Assembly: GCA_910583815.1 (NCBI GenBank)
Contig: CAJTZB010000062.1
Span: 1 to 12,276 of the forward strand
Source of the DNA: an uncultured Lachnospiraceae bacterium
GTDB taxonomy: Bacteria; Bacillota; Clostridia; Lachnospirales; Lachnospiraceae
DNA: 12,276 nucleotides
Direction: 5' to 3'
Shown here: positions 1-6,207 of the stretch, piece by piece
Numbering within the stretch: position 1 is the first letter of the stretch
How the letters are laid out: the number at the start of each line of letters is the position of its first letter
Notes under the pieces: generated by a model
The model's database searches: none
What the model saw: the letters and a program-made list of their open reading frames with translations, nothing else
What the model was told of the DNA's origin: nothing
Made by a program: the position numbers and the translations under genes

Positions 1-366
1 GAGGAACATCTGGTATTCCTTTGTGGGCATTATGAAGGGATTGACGAGAGAGCGCTTGATCTGGTAGCAACGGATTTCGTTTCTATTGGCGACTATGTGC
101 TGACCGGAGGAGAGCTTCCGGCTATGGTCATGATTGATGCCATTTCTCGTCTGATTCCGGGCGTTTTAAACAATGGGGATTCTGCACAGCATGAAAGTTT
201 TTCTGAAGGACTGTTGGAGCATCCGCAGTATACAAGGCCGGAAGAATATGCGGGAAGACGAGTGCCGGAGGTGCTGCTGTCGGGGCACCACGCCAAAATT
301 GAGGAGTGGAAAAAGGAACAGGCACTGATTCGGACAAAGAAGTACCGTCCGGATTTACTTTCATAG
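1..366 (+). CDS. trmD: tRNA (guanine-N1)-methyltransferase, C-terminal half (5' end outside window)
   Basis: TrmD uses S-adenosylmethionine to methylate N1 of G37 in tRNAs whose next base is G, which prevents +1 frameshifting. The reading frame is open from base 1 and leaves 121 residues, about half of the usual ~240, so the start lies upstream of the window. The visible part begins in the SpoU/TrmD knot with LCGHYEGIDER and SIGDYVLTGGELPAM, which form the SAM-binding trefoil knot. The C-terminal tRNA-binding domain follows (GLLEHPQYTRPEEY, LLSGHHAKIEEW) and ends RRPDLL-like as KYRPDLLS. By eye, the position matching the EDSF aspartate of gamma-proteobacterial TrmD reads Glu (HESF, codon at 193-195). 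The neighbour rplS is its normal partner. The identification is secure; only the N-terminus is unseen. Confidence 0.97.
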   Translation, partial: EEHLVFLCGHYEGIDERALDLVATDFVSIGDYVLTGGELPAMVMIDAISRLIPGVLNNGDSAQHESFSEGLLEHPQYTRPEEYAGRRVPEVLLSGHHAKIEEWKKEQALIRTKKYRPDLLS

Positions 367-376
367 AAAAATTTGC

Positions 377-405
377 TTGCAAAGTTTTCCGCAGTATAGT
401 ATAAT
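377..405 (+). promoter_or_regulatory. Sigma-A-type promoter for rplS
   Basis: A -35 box TTGCAA (377-382) lies 17 bp from a perfect -10 box TATAAT (400-405), inside an AT-rich stretch just after the trmD stop. Transcription would begin near 412 and give a leader of about 73 nt before the rplS start. rplS can therefore be expressed apart from the trmD operon. The boxes and spacing are seen directly; activity is inferred. Confidence 0.75.
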
Positions 406-411
406 ATATTT

Positions 412-484
412 TCGTGAGACAAGATGGTCCTCTGTGTCAGAATGACAGTAAGAACGTCTGAAAATAAGCAAGGAGGTCACAGCA
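412..484 (+). promoter_or_regulatory. rplS 5' leader
   Basis: This is the stretch between the inferred start point and the rplS start codon. It holds a small hairpin, TGTCA-GAA-TGACA (about 435-447), and the ribosome binding site AGGAGG (471-476), 8 nt from ATG. L19 leader RNAs are known upstream of rplS in other Firmicutes. I cannot match this one to a described family, so a regulatory role is only a possibility. Confidence 0.3.
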
Positions 485-832
485 ATGAACGACATTATCA
501 GAAGCATCGAAGCAGGTCAGTTAAAGAATGAGGTTACTGAATTCCGCGTAGGCGATACCGTTAAGGTATATGCTAAAGTAAAGGAAGGAAACCGCGAAAG
601 AACTCAGGTATTTGAGGGAATCGTATTAAAGAGGCAGAACGGCGGCGCAAGGGAAACTTTCACTGTAAGAAAGTCCTCCAATGGAATCGGCGTAGAAAAG
701 ACATGGCCGCTGCATTCCCCAAGTGTAGAGAAAATCGAAGTAATCCGTCTTGGTAAGGTAAGACGTGCAAAACTCAACTACCTGCGTCAGAGATCCGGTA
801 AGAGCGCAAAGGTAAAAGAGCGTGTAAAATAA
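485..832 (+). CDS. rplS: 50S ribosomal protein L19
   Basis: L19 is a large-subunit protein that sits at the 30S-50S interface and helps form a bridge between the subunits. The 115-residue product has the full family length (usually 113-120). It shows the standard parts: an N-terminal helix (MNDIIRSIEAGQ), the beta-barrel start FRVGDTVKVYAKV, the signature EGIVLKRQNGG, FTVRKSSNGIGVEKTWPLHSP, and the basic tail VRRAKLNYLRQRSGKSAKVKERVK. The start is fixed by AGGAGG 8 nt upstream. It has its own promoter behind trmD and an intrinsic terminator directly after it, so a short monocistronic transcript is likely. Nothing in it is unusual. Confidence 0.98.
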   Translation: MNDIIRSIEAGQLKNEVTEFRVGDTVKVYAKVKEGNRERTQVFEGIVLKRQNGGARETFTVRKSSNGIGVEKTWPLHSPSVEKIEVIRLGKVRRAKLNYLRQRSGKSAKVKERVK

Positions 833-852
833 GTGACAGACCATGAGGGAGA

Positions 853-890
853 AAAAGGGCAATTCATTTTGGGATTGTCCTTTTCTTTCT
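853..890 (+). terminator. Intrinsic terminator after rplS
   Basis: The left arm 853-863 (AAAAGGGCAAT) pairs with the right arm 874-884 (ATTGTCCTTTT). This gives an 11-bp stem with one G-T pair and a 10-nt loop, followed by a T-rich tail (CTTTCTTT). The A-tract on the left arm means a weak terminator could also form on the other strand. Confidence 0.85.
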
Positions 891-897
891 TTATACT
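869..897 (+). promoter_or_regulatory. Candidate sigma-A promoter for lepB, overlapping the rplS terminator
   Basis: TTGGGA (869-874, 4/6 match to TTGACA) lies exactly 17 bp before TATACT (892-897, 5/6 match to TATAAT). The -35 falls in the loop and stem of the rplS terminator. A start near 904 would leave a leader of only about 20 nt before the lepB ribosome binding site. It is the best-looking promoter between rplS and lepB, but the -35 is imperfect. Confidence 0.45.
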
Positions 898-927
898 GTC
901 GGATTTGGGAAGAGGGCAGACAGATTG

Positions 928-1503
928 ATGGATATGAATTTGTACAGCAAAAAGCCAAAGTATAAAAAAATGTTACGAGGGCTTTTGTTTTGGATATTAG
1001 AAATTGCAGGTGTCATTCTTGCAGCATATCTGATTATTGAGTACGCCGTAGACAAAACGACAATGCTTGGGAATTCGATGGAGACGACATTAAAAAACGG
1101 CGATAAGATTATTGTCAACAAGCTTGCCTATATCAGAAAAGGGCCGGACCGCTATGATGTGATTGTCTTTAAGCAGAGCGGCAAAGAGCACAGCTATTAC
1201 AGCATTAAGCGTGTAATTGGGATTCCGGGGGATACAGTTGAAATTGTAGACGGCTTCGTTTATATCAATGGGGTGAAGCTGGAAGAAGAGATCAAGGTGG
1301 AACCGATGCGGCTTGCGGGTCTTGCCGCAGAGCCAATCACATTGGAGGAAGAAGAGTACTTTGTGCTTGGAGATAACCGGAATGCAAGTGAAGACAGCCG
1401 CTTTGCCAATATTGGGCTGATTGTCCGCGACGATATTGTAGGGGAAGCGTGGCTGAGGCTAAATCCTTTTTCCATTATCAAAAAGATTAACAGAGAAGAC
1501 TAA
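928..1503 (+). CDS. lepB: Type I signal peptidase (leader peptidase, S26 family)
   Basis: This membrane enzyme removes signal peptides from proteins crossing by Sec or Tat. The 191-residue product has a basic N-terminus, one hydrophobic segment at about residues 18-38 (GLLFWILEIAGVILAAYLII), and an extracytoplasmic catalytic domain. The nucleophile serine is in GNSMETTL (S50), the general-base lysine in YYSIKRVIGIPGD (K94), and the C-terminal box is GDNRNASEDSRF. This is a Ser-Lys dyad protease of the single-span Gram-positive size. Start choice: ATG at 928 is preferred. A TTG at 925 is in frame and better spaced from the GAAGAGGG Shine-Dalgarno (909-916), and a second ATG lies at 934. It sits between rplS and rbgA, and Firmicutes often carry several signal peptidase paralogues. 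Function is secure; the exact start is within 1-3 codons. Confidence 0.95.
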   Translation: MDMNLYSKKPKYKKMLRGLLFWILEIAGVILAAYLIIEYAVDKTTMLGNSMETTLKNGDKIIVNKLAYIRKGPDRYDVIVFKQSGKEHSYYSIKRVIGIPGDTVEIVDGFVYINGVKLEEEIKVEPMRLAGLAAEPITLEEEEYFVLGDNRNASEDSRFANIGLIVRDDIVGEAWLRLNPFSIIKKINRED

Positions 1504-1567
1504 TGTACTGTACCACTCACATTTCGCAAAATTCGCAAAATGACGAAGAATGAATGTTACGGTACAT
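1503..1567 (+). repeat. Imperfect inverted repeat with tandem 9-mer, downstream of lepB
   Basis: The ends are complementary: ATGTAC (1503-1508) with GTACAT (1562-1567), or alternatively TGTACC (1509-1514) with GGTACA (1561-1566). Inside, ACATT (1519-1523) matches AATGT (1553-1557) in inverted orientation. The centre holds two adjacent perfect copies of TTCGCAAAA (1523-1531 and 1532-1540). It is non-coding. No T-run follows, so it is not an ordinary terminator. Confidence 0.6.
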
Positions 1568-1569
1568 CA

Positions 1570-1620
1570 GGAATGTTATTCCGTCTTGGACAAAAGTGCC
1601 GTCCAGGGCGGCAGAATAAA
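1570..1620 (+). other. Strong hairpin in the rbgA leader region
   Basis: CCGTCTTGGAC (1581-1591) pairs with GTCCAGGGCGG (1601-1611) over 11 bp including two G-T pairs, with a 9-nt loop. TTATT (1576-1580) and AATAA (1615-1619) can extend the stem past a 3-nt bulge. A small competing hairpin, GGAAT-GTT-ATTCC (1570-1582), shares bases 1576-1582 with it, so two mutually exclusive folds are possible. There is no T-tract after it. It lies 42 nt before the rbgA start. A regulatory role is inferred only from position and structure. Confidence 0.5.
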
Positions 1621-1661
1621 AGTTAGGTTGAGCCGCATTAGGCTATGAAAGTGAGGACATC

Positions 1662-2519
1662 ATGCATTATCAGTGGTATCCGGGACATATGACAAAAGCA
1701 AGGCGTCAGATGCAGGAGGATATTAAGCTTGTTGATGTAGTATTGGAGCTTTTGGACGCAAGAGTTCCGCTTGCTTCTAAAAATCCTGATATTGACGAGC
1801 TTGCAAAAGGGAAGGCAAAGGTTATTTTGCTAAATAAATCTGACTTAGCAGACGATAAAATAACTGTGAGGTTCCAAAAGTTTTATGAGCAGCAGGGCGC
1901 ATTTGTCTGCTGTGTCAATTCCAAAGGCGGCATGGGCGTGAAAAAGGTTATGGAAACCGTACGTGATGCCTGCAGGGAAAAAATAGAGCGTGACCGTGCA
2001 AGAGGTATGATAAACCGCCCGATCCGTGCAATGATTGTTGGAATTCCGAATGTCGGGAAATCGACGTTTATTAACTCTTTTGCGGGAAAAGCATGCGCCA
2101 AGACCGGAAACAGACCGGGTGTAACGAAGGGAAAACAATGGATTCGTCTGAATAAGGAACTGGAGCTGTTAGACACTCCCGGAATTTTGTGGCCAAAGTT
2201 TGAAAACCAGCGCATTGGGCTGCATCTTGCAATGATAGGTTCCATCAATGAGGACCTGTTAGACCAAAATGAATTGGCAATACAGTTGCTTGAGTATATC
2301 ACAACGAATTATCCGGGTTCTGTCACAGAAAGGTATCAGCTGGAAGAATGCAGCGACGGAGAAGAAATGCTTCGGCAGATTGCCGAAAAACGTGCCTGCA
2401 AAAAAAAGGGCGGCGAACTGGATCTTGAAAAGATGGCAGGCAGTGTCGTAGATGATTTCCGCGGCGGAAGGCTTGGCAAGGTAACTTTAGAGGTACCAGA
2501 GGAGGAAAGCGGCCTATGA
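1662..2519 (+). CDS. rbgA: Ribosome biogenesis GTPase RbgA (YlqF)
   Basis: RbgA is a circularly permuted GTPase that drives a late step of 50S subunit assembly. The 285-residue product begins with the family signature (QWYPGHMTKARRQM). Its motifs appear in permuted order: G4 NKSD (58-61) first, then G1/Walker A GIPNVGKS (127-134), a G2 threonine in RPGVTKG (T155) and G3 DTPG (171-174). A C-terminal helical RNA-binding region follows from about residue 200. Length matches B. subtilis RbgA (about 280). GAGG (1653-1656) gives a reasonable ribosome binding site. Its stop overlaps the rnhB start by 4 bp (ATGA), which implies translational coupling. The rplS...rbgA-rnhB order is also known from Bacillus. 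The structured gap before it may control its expression. Confidence 0.97.
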   Translation: MHYQWYPGHMTKARRQMQEDIKLVDVVLELLDARVPLASKNPDIDELAKGKAKVILLNKSDLADDKITVRFQKFYEQQGAFVCCVNSKGGMGVKKVMETVRDACREKIERDRARGMINRPIRAMIVGIPNVGKSTFINSFAGKACAKTGNRPGVTKGKQWIRLNKELELLDTPGILWPKFENQRIGLHLAMIGSINEDLLDQNELAIQLLEYITTNYPGSVTERYQLEECSDGEEMLRQIAEKRACKKKGGELDLEKMAGSVVDDFRGGRLGKVTLEVPEEESGL

Positions 2520-3298
2520 AAATTGCAGAACTAAAGAAACTGCTTGATACTACAGAAGTAGAATGCCTTCCGGAAGTCATAGCACAATTTGCTTCAGAGG
2601 AAAGTGCCGGTGCAAAGCAGCTTCTGCTTCGGGCAGAGAAGCGCTATGCAGCCTATGAAAAGGAATGCAAACGGACAGATGCCATGCAGATATATGAGCG
2701 TAAGTATAGCGAGTATTCTGCAATCTGCGGCATCGATGAGGTTGGCAGAGGGCCACTTGCAGGTCCGGTTGTAGCGGCAGCAGTCATTTTGCCAAGACCA
2801 TGCAGCATTTTGTATTTAAACGATTCCAAACAGCTTTCCGAAGCAAAACGCGAGGAACTGTATGGACGTATTATGGAACAGGCGGTGGCAGTCGGAATCG
2901 GCATCGTATCCCATACACGTATTGATGAAATCAACATTTTGCAGGCAACCTATGAGGCAATGCGCGAAGCAGTCAGAAAGCTTTCTGTCATGCCGGATCT
3001 GCTGCTAAATGATGCGGTCACAATACCGGGCCTTTCCATGAAACAGGTACCGATTATTAAGGGCGATACAAAAAGCAGTTCTATCGCGGCAGCAAGCATT
3101 GTTGCAAAGGTTACAAGAGACCGTATGATGGAAGAGCTTGGCAAGAAATATCCGGGATACGGATTTGCTTCCAATAAGGGTTATGGCTCCAAGGAGCATA
3201 TTCAGGCGATACAGACAATAGGACCTTCGGACATCCACAGAAACAGCTTTATACAAAAATTTGTACAGAAAGGTGTTTATGAGAGTCCAGACCATTAA
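2516..3298 (+). CDS. rnhB: Ribonuclease HII
   Basis: RNase HII nicks DNA at embedded ribonucleotides and removes RNA from RNA-DNA hybrids. The 260-residue product has an N-terminal extension of about 70 residues, as in other Firmicute enzymes, then the catalytic domain. This opens with ICGIDEVGRGPLAGPVV, where D74 and E75 are metal ligands. NDSKQLSEAKREEL follows. A third acidic ligand lies in LLLNDAV (D166), and SIVAKVTRDRMM carries the fourth (D202). The GYGSKEH motif near the C-terminus also fits. The GRG and acidic tetrad look intact, so activity is expected. Its ATG overlaps the rbgA stop, and AGGAGG lies inside the end of rbgA at 2500-2505. Confidence 0.97.
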   Translation: MKIAELKKLLDTTEVECLPEVIAQFASEESAGAKQLLLRAEKRYAAYEKECKRTDAMQIYERKYSEYSAICGIDEVGRGPLAGPVVAAAVILPRPCSILYLNDSKQLSEAKREELYGRIMEQAVAVGIGIVSHTRIDEINILQATYEAMREAVRKLSVMPDLLLNDAVTIPGLSMKQVPIIKGDTKSSSIAAASIVAKVTRDRMMEELGKKYPGYGFASNKGYGSKEHIQAIQTIGPSDIHRNSFIQKFVQKGVYESPDH

Positions 3299-3341
3299 TT
3301 ATTTTATGATACAACGGCTGTTTTTTCTCAAGGAGGGGACC

Positions 3342-3632
3342 ATGAAAGAGCAGGATGCAAGAAACAAAACAGCAGTGGCGCTTTCGTATGATGCTTCTAC
3401 AGATACTGCGCCTAAAATTCTTGCCGCCGGAAAAGGGTATTTGGCGGAGCGTATTATTGAAGCGGCAAAAGAAGAAGATATTCCGATACATAAAGATGAA
3501 AAGCTTGCAGCAACGCTTTCCAAACTTCAGATTGGTGATTACATCCCAAAGGAGCTGTATGGTGTTGTAGCGGAGATTTTGGTTTTTGTGGACCGCGTGG
3601 AGGGTATTAAGAGGAATGCCACGGCAAAATAA
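3342..3632 (+). CDS. Orphan FlhB/EscU C-terminal-domain protein (YlqH-like)
   Basis: This 96-residue protein resembles only the cytoplasmic C-terminal domain of the flagellar/type III export switch protein FlhB. Matching parts are AVALSYDAS, then APKILAAGKGYLAERIIEAA, the conserved IPIHKDEKLA (47-56), and IPKELYGVVAEILVFV near the end. The membrane part of FlhB is absent, and so is the NPTH self-cleavage motif that would precede AVAL; here the N-terminus is MKEQDARNKT. Stand-alone versions such as B. subtilis YlqH occur beside rnhB, so the context agrees. Its job is unknown, and I do not infer flagella from it. Start: ATG 3342 with AGGAGG (3331-3336) 5 nt upstream; farther upstream in-frame TTG codons lack this support. 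It overlaps yraN by 17 bp. Confidence 0.88.
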   Translation: MKEQDARNKTAVALSYDASTDTAPKILAAGKGYLAERIIEAAKEEDIPIHKDEKLAATLSKLQIGDYIPKELYGVVAEILVFVDRVEGIKRNATAK

Positions 3633-3966
3633 ACGAGCGGTCGGAAAAAAGTGGGAAACTCTGGCGGAGCAATATTTGGCAGACAGAGGACTTCGCATTT
3701 TGGAACGGAATTATTACTTTCCGGGCGGAGAAATTGATGTAATTGCAGAGGATGGCGAATATCTCTGCTTTATTGAGGTAAAATACAGAAAAACGGAAGC
3801 GCTTGGATTTCCGGAAGAAGCCGTCGGGCAGGCCAAGCAGCGGAAACTGCTGCTTGGTGCCAGACGTTATTTATATAAACATCAGCTTCCAGAATGCACA
3901 CCATGCAGATTTGATGTTGTAGCCATTTTAGGGCAGCAGATTACATGGATACAGAATGCATTTTGA
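3616..3966 (+). CDS. yraN: YraN family (UPF0102) endonuclease-like protein
   Basis: A 116-residue protein of the UPF0102 family, which has a restriction-endonuclease-like fold related to Holliday-junction resolvases. An N-terminal helix (GKKWETLAEQYLADRG) leads to the core motif GGEIDVIAEDG and then FIEVKYR. The putative metal/catalytic residues E39, D41, E54 and K56 are all present, giving an E-x-D...ExK pattern. The family's cellular role is poorly defined; a nuclease role is inferred from fold. Start: ATG 3616 sits inside the end of the flhB-like gene, with GGAGGG (3599-3604) 11 nt upstream. A TTG ten codons earlier is possible but weaker. Its neighbour rnhB also acts on nucleic acid, and this adjacency is common in bacteria. 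Confidence 0.93.
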   Translation: MPRQNKRAVGKKWETLAEQYLADRGLRILERNYYFPGGEIDVIAEDGEYLCFIEVKYRKTEALGFPEEAVGQAKQRKLLLGARRYLYKHQLPECTPCRFDVVAILGQQITWIQNAF

Positions 3967-3981
3967 CAGAAGAGGAGGACA

Positions 3982-4830
3982 ATGAAACAGACAAAAATGG
4001 TTTATCATGAGCATATTGCCTTGCGTGGGGAAGGAACGCCGTTTCTTTCTTTTTCGTCGTTTGAGGATATTCCTTTTTTGCGCCACGGTTATTCTACGAG
4101 GCTTGGCGGTGTCAGCGAGGGTGTGTTTTCTTCGCTGAATTTAGGGTTTCGGCGTGGCGATATGGACGAGAACGTGCAGGAGAATTACAGGCGGATTTGC
4201 GGAAGCATCGGGATTCCGGTAGAAAACCTTGTGTTTACTGATCAGGTACATGGGACGGAACTGAAACGAGTAACAGTTTTAGACTGTGGCAAAGGAATTT
4301 TAAGAGAGCGGGATTATGCAGGTGTGGATGGACTGCTGACAAACGAAGCTTTTGTAGCGCTTGTCGTATTTGGCGCGGACTGTGTACCTGTTTTTTTTGT
4401 GGATACAAAAGCGCATGCCATCGGCGTTGCGCATGCAGGCTGGCGCGGCACTTTGGAAGGGATTTCTGCAAAGATGGTAAGGAGGCTTTCAGAGGAGTTT
4501 GGTTCTAAGGCGAGTGACCTGCATATTGTTATTGGCCCATCAATCTGCAAGGATTGCTATGAAGTGAGTGAAGATGTGGCAGGGCAGTTTTTAGAACGTT
4601 ATCCGGAGATTGCGCCAAAATCGGTGTTTCAGACAGAAGGAAAAGAAGGTAAGTTTCAGCTTGATTTATGGGAGATGAACCGGCAGCTTTTAATGGGAGC
4701 AGGGGTTTCTTCCGTACAGATTGAAGTGAGCGGAATCTGTACGTGCTGCCATAAAGAGCTGCTGTTTTCTCATCGTGCGATGGGAGCAAACCGAGGAAGC
4801 CTTGCAGGTTTTTTGATGATGGAACGATAA
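3982..4830 (+). CDS. pgeF: Peptidoglycan editing factor PgeF (YfiH/YlmD, multicopper-oxidase-like fold)
   Basis: A 282-residue member of the YfiH (formerly DUF152/laccase domain) family. Members have been linked to removal of wrongly built peptidoglycan precursors and, in other studies, to purine nucleoside cleavage. The metal site residues are visible: H90 in DQVHG, C134 in GADCVPV and H151 in GVAHAGWRG. Other family blocks are HGYSTRLGGVS, SSLNLGFRRGD, VIGPSICKDCYEV and the C-terminal CTCCHKELLFSHR...GANRGSLAGF. AGGAGG (3973-3978) is only 3 nt from the ATG, a short spacing, but no better start is near. It follows yraN by 15 bp and is probably co-transcribed. The family call is firm; the exact substrate in this organism is not. 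Confidence 0.95.
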   Translation: MKQTKMVYHEHIALRGEGTPFLSFSSFEDIPFLRHGYSTRLGGVSEGVFSSLNLGFRRGDMDENVQENYRRICGSIGIPVENLVFTDQVHGTELKRVTVLDCGKGILRERDYAGVDGLLTNEAFVALVVFGADCVPVFFVDTKAHAIGVAHAGWRGTLEGISAKMVRRLSEEFGSKASDLHIVIGPSICKDCYEVSEDVAGQFLERYPEIAPKSVFQTEGKEGKFQLDLWEMNRQLLMGAGVSSVQIEVSGICTCCHKELLFSHRAMGANRGSLAGFLMMER

Positions 4831-4858
4831 GAAGCTTTGTATGGGAGTGCTTCGGAAC

Positions 4859-4863
4859 GGAGG
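4859..4863 (+). promoter_or_regulatory. Ribosome binding site that fixes a TTG start
   Basis: GGAGG lies 6 nt before TTG at 4870. It supports a TTG start for the radical-SAM gene over the upstream in-frame TTG at 4837, which has no Shine-Dalgarno sequence and would add 11 residues that do not look like the family N-terminus. Confidence 0.7.
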
Positions 4864-4869
4864 AAAAGA

Positions 4870-6189
4870 TTGAAAAAGGAAAAAAGCTATCATATCATTA
4901 CCGGAGTGTCAAAAGGCTCTATTGCAGAGGAACTTGGAATAGAAGCAGGGGATAAGCTGCTTTTGGCAGGCGGCAAAGAAATCAAGGATGTGTTTGACTA
5001 TCATTATCTTACAAACGAAGAGCATCTGACAGTTTTGATTGAAAAACCGGACGGCGAGGAATGGGAGCTTGAGATAGAAAAAGAATACGAAGAAGACTTG
5101 GGACTTTTATTTGAAGAGGGGCTGATGGATGAATATCATTCGTGCAGAAATAAGTGCATGTTCTGCTTTATTGACCAGATGCCGCCTGGTATGAGAGAAA
5201 CGCTCTATTTTAAAGACGATGATGCAAGGCTTTCCTTTCTTCAGGGAAATTATGTGACAATGACAAACATGAGCGATGAAGATGTGGAACGGATTTTGTT
5301 TTACAAACTTTCGCCAATCAATATTTCGGTGCATACGACCAATCCGGAACTACGCTGTAAAATGCTGAACAACCGCTTTGCGGGACAGGCGCTTGAGAAG
5401 CTTCAGAGGTTTAAAAATGCGGGAATTGAGATGAATGGCCAGATTGTTTTGTGTAAGGGCTACAATGATAAAGAGGAGTTAGACCGCACGATTTCTGATT
5501 TATCAGCATATCTTCCATGCATGAAGAGTGTTTCCGTCGTTCCGGTCGGTCTGACGAAGTACCGGGAGGGGCTTACGCATCTCTCCAAATTTACAAAAGA
5601 AGACGCATTAGAAGTTATTACACAGATTGAAGGCTGGCAGAAGAAGCTTTTTGCTGAGAAAAAAACTCGTTTCGTCTATGCGAGCGATGAATGGTATCTG
5701 ACTGCAGAGCTGCCGATTCCATCTGCCTCTTCTTATGAAAGCTATCGTCAGTTAGAAAATGGAGTTGGCATGGTAAGGCTTCTTTCGGATGAGGTAGATG
5801 AATATTTGAATACAAAACAAGGCGATGAAAGAAAACGGAATATCACGCTTGCAACCGGAGTGCTTGCTGCGCCCATCATAGAAGAACAGATTAGGAAAAT
5901 CCAGAAAAAGTATCCGAATATAAAGGCGGAAGTTGTTCCGATTGTCAATTATTTTTTTGGAGAAGATATTACAGTTGCAGGGCTTTTGACCGGACAGGAT
6001 ATTGTAGCACAGCTGAAAGGAAAGGAGCTTGGCGAAGCACTTTTGCTTCCTGTGGCGTTATTTCGGAGCGGAGAAGATGTGCTGTTAGACGATATGACGC
6101 TTTCTGACATGGAAAAAGCTTTACAAACAAAAATCCATATTGTACAATCAGAGGGAAAGTTTCTGGTTGATACTGTAATTAAGAAATAA
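4870..6189 (+). CDS. DUF512 family protein: PDZ + radical-SAM-like + DUF512
   Basis: This 439-residue protein (from TTG) has three parts. Residues about 7-69 look like a PDZ-type peptide-binding domain (GVSKGSIAEELGIEAGDKLL). A cysteine cluster, C92-x3-C96-x2-C99 within SCRNKCMFCFIDQMPPGMR, matches a radical-SAM 4Fe-4S site. It is followed by LSFLQGNYVTMTN and SPINISVHTTNPELR, as in SAM-radical TIM barrels. The C-terminal ~200 residues are DUF512 (SVVPVGLTKYREGL, FVYASDEWYL, ATGVLAAPII). The family is common in Clostridia and cyanobacteria and often lies beside der, as here (18 bp upstream). Its reaction is not known to me. It is probably cytoplasmic, since no signal or membrane segment is seen. 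The start relies on GGAGG 6 nt before TTG. Confidence 0.92.
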   Translation: MKKEKSYHIITGVSKGSIAEELGIEAGDKLLLAGGKEIKDVFDYHYLTNEEHLTVLIEKPDGEEWELEIEKEYEEDLGLLFEEGLMDEYHSCRNKCMFCFIDQMPPGMRETLYFKDDDARLSFLQGNYVTMTNMSDEDVERILFYKLSPINISVHTTNPELRCKMLNNRFAGQALEKLQRFKNAGIEMNGQIVLCKGYNDKEELDRTISDLSAYLPCMKSVSVVPVGLTKYREGLTHLSKFTKEDALEVITQIEGWQKKLFAEKKTRFVYASDEWYLTAELPIPSASSYESYRQLENGVGMVRLLSDEVDEYLNTKQGDERKRNITLATGVLAAPIIEEQIRKIQKKYPNIKAEVVPIVNYFFGEDITVAGLLTGQDIVAQLKGKELGEALLLPVALFRSGEDVLLDDMTLSDMEKALQTKIHIVQSEGKFLVDTVIKK

Positions 6190-6207
6190 GTAAAGGGGCA
6201 GCAATAG

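Noticed and set aside
1581..1614. TTGGAC in the rbgA leader as a -35 box
   Set aside because: No -10-like hexamer lies 16-18 bp downstream; the bases there are GC-rich and form part of the hairpin.
3261..3341. N-terminal extension of the FlhB-like gene from an upstream TTG
   Set aside because: AGGAGG at 3331-3336 points to ATG 3342, and the extra residues overlap rnhB and do not resemble the family.
3249..3698. A 149-codon open frame on the - strand
   Set aside because: It is antisense to the flhB-like and yraN genes, whose family motifs are clear. It shows no recognisable motif of its own.
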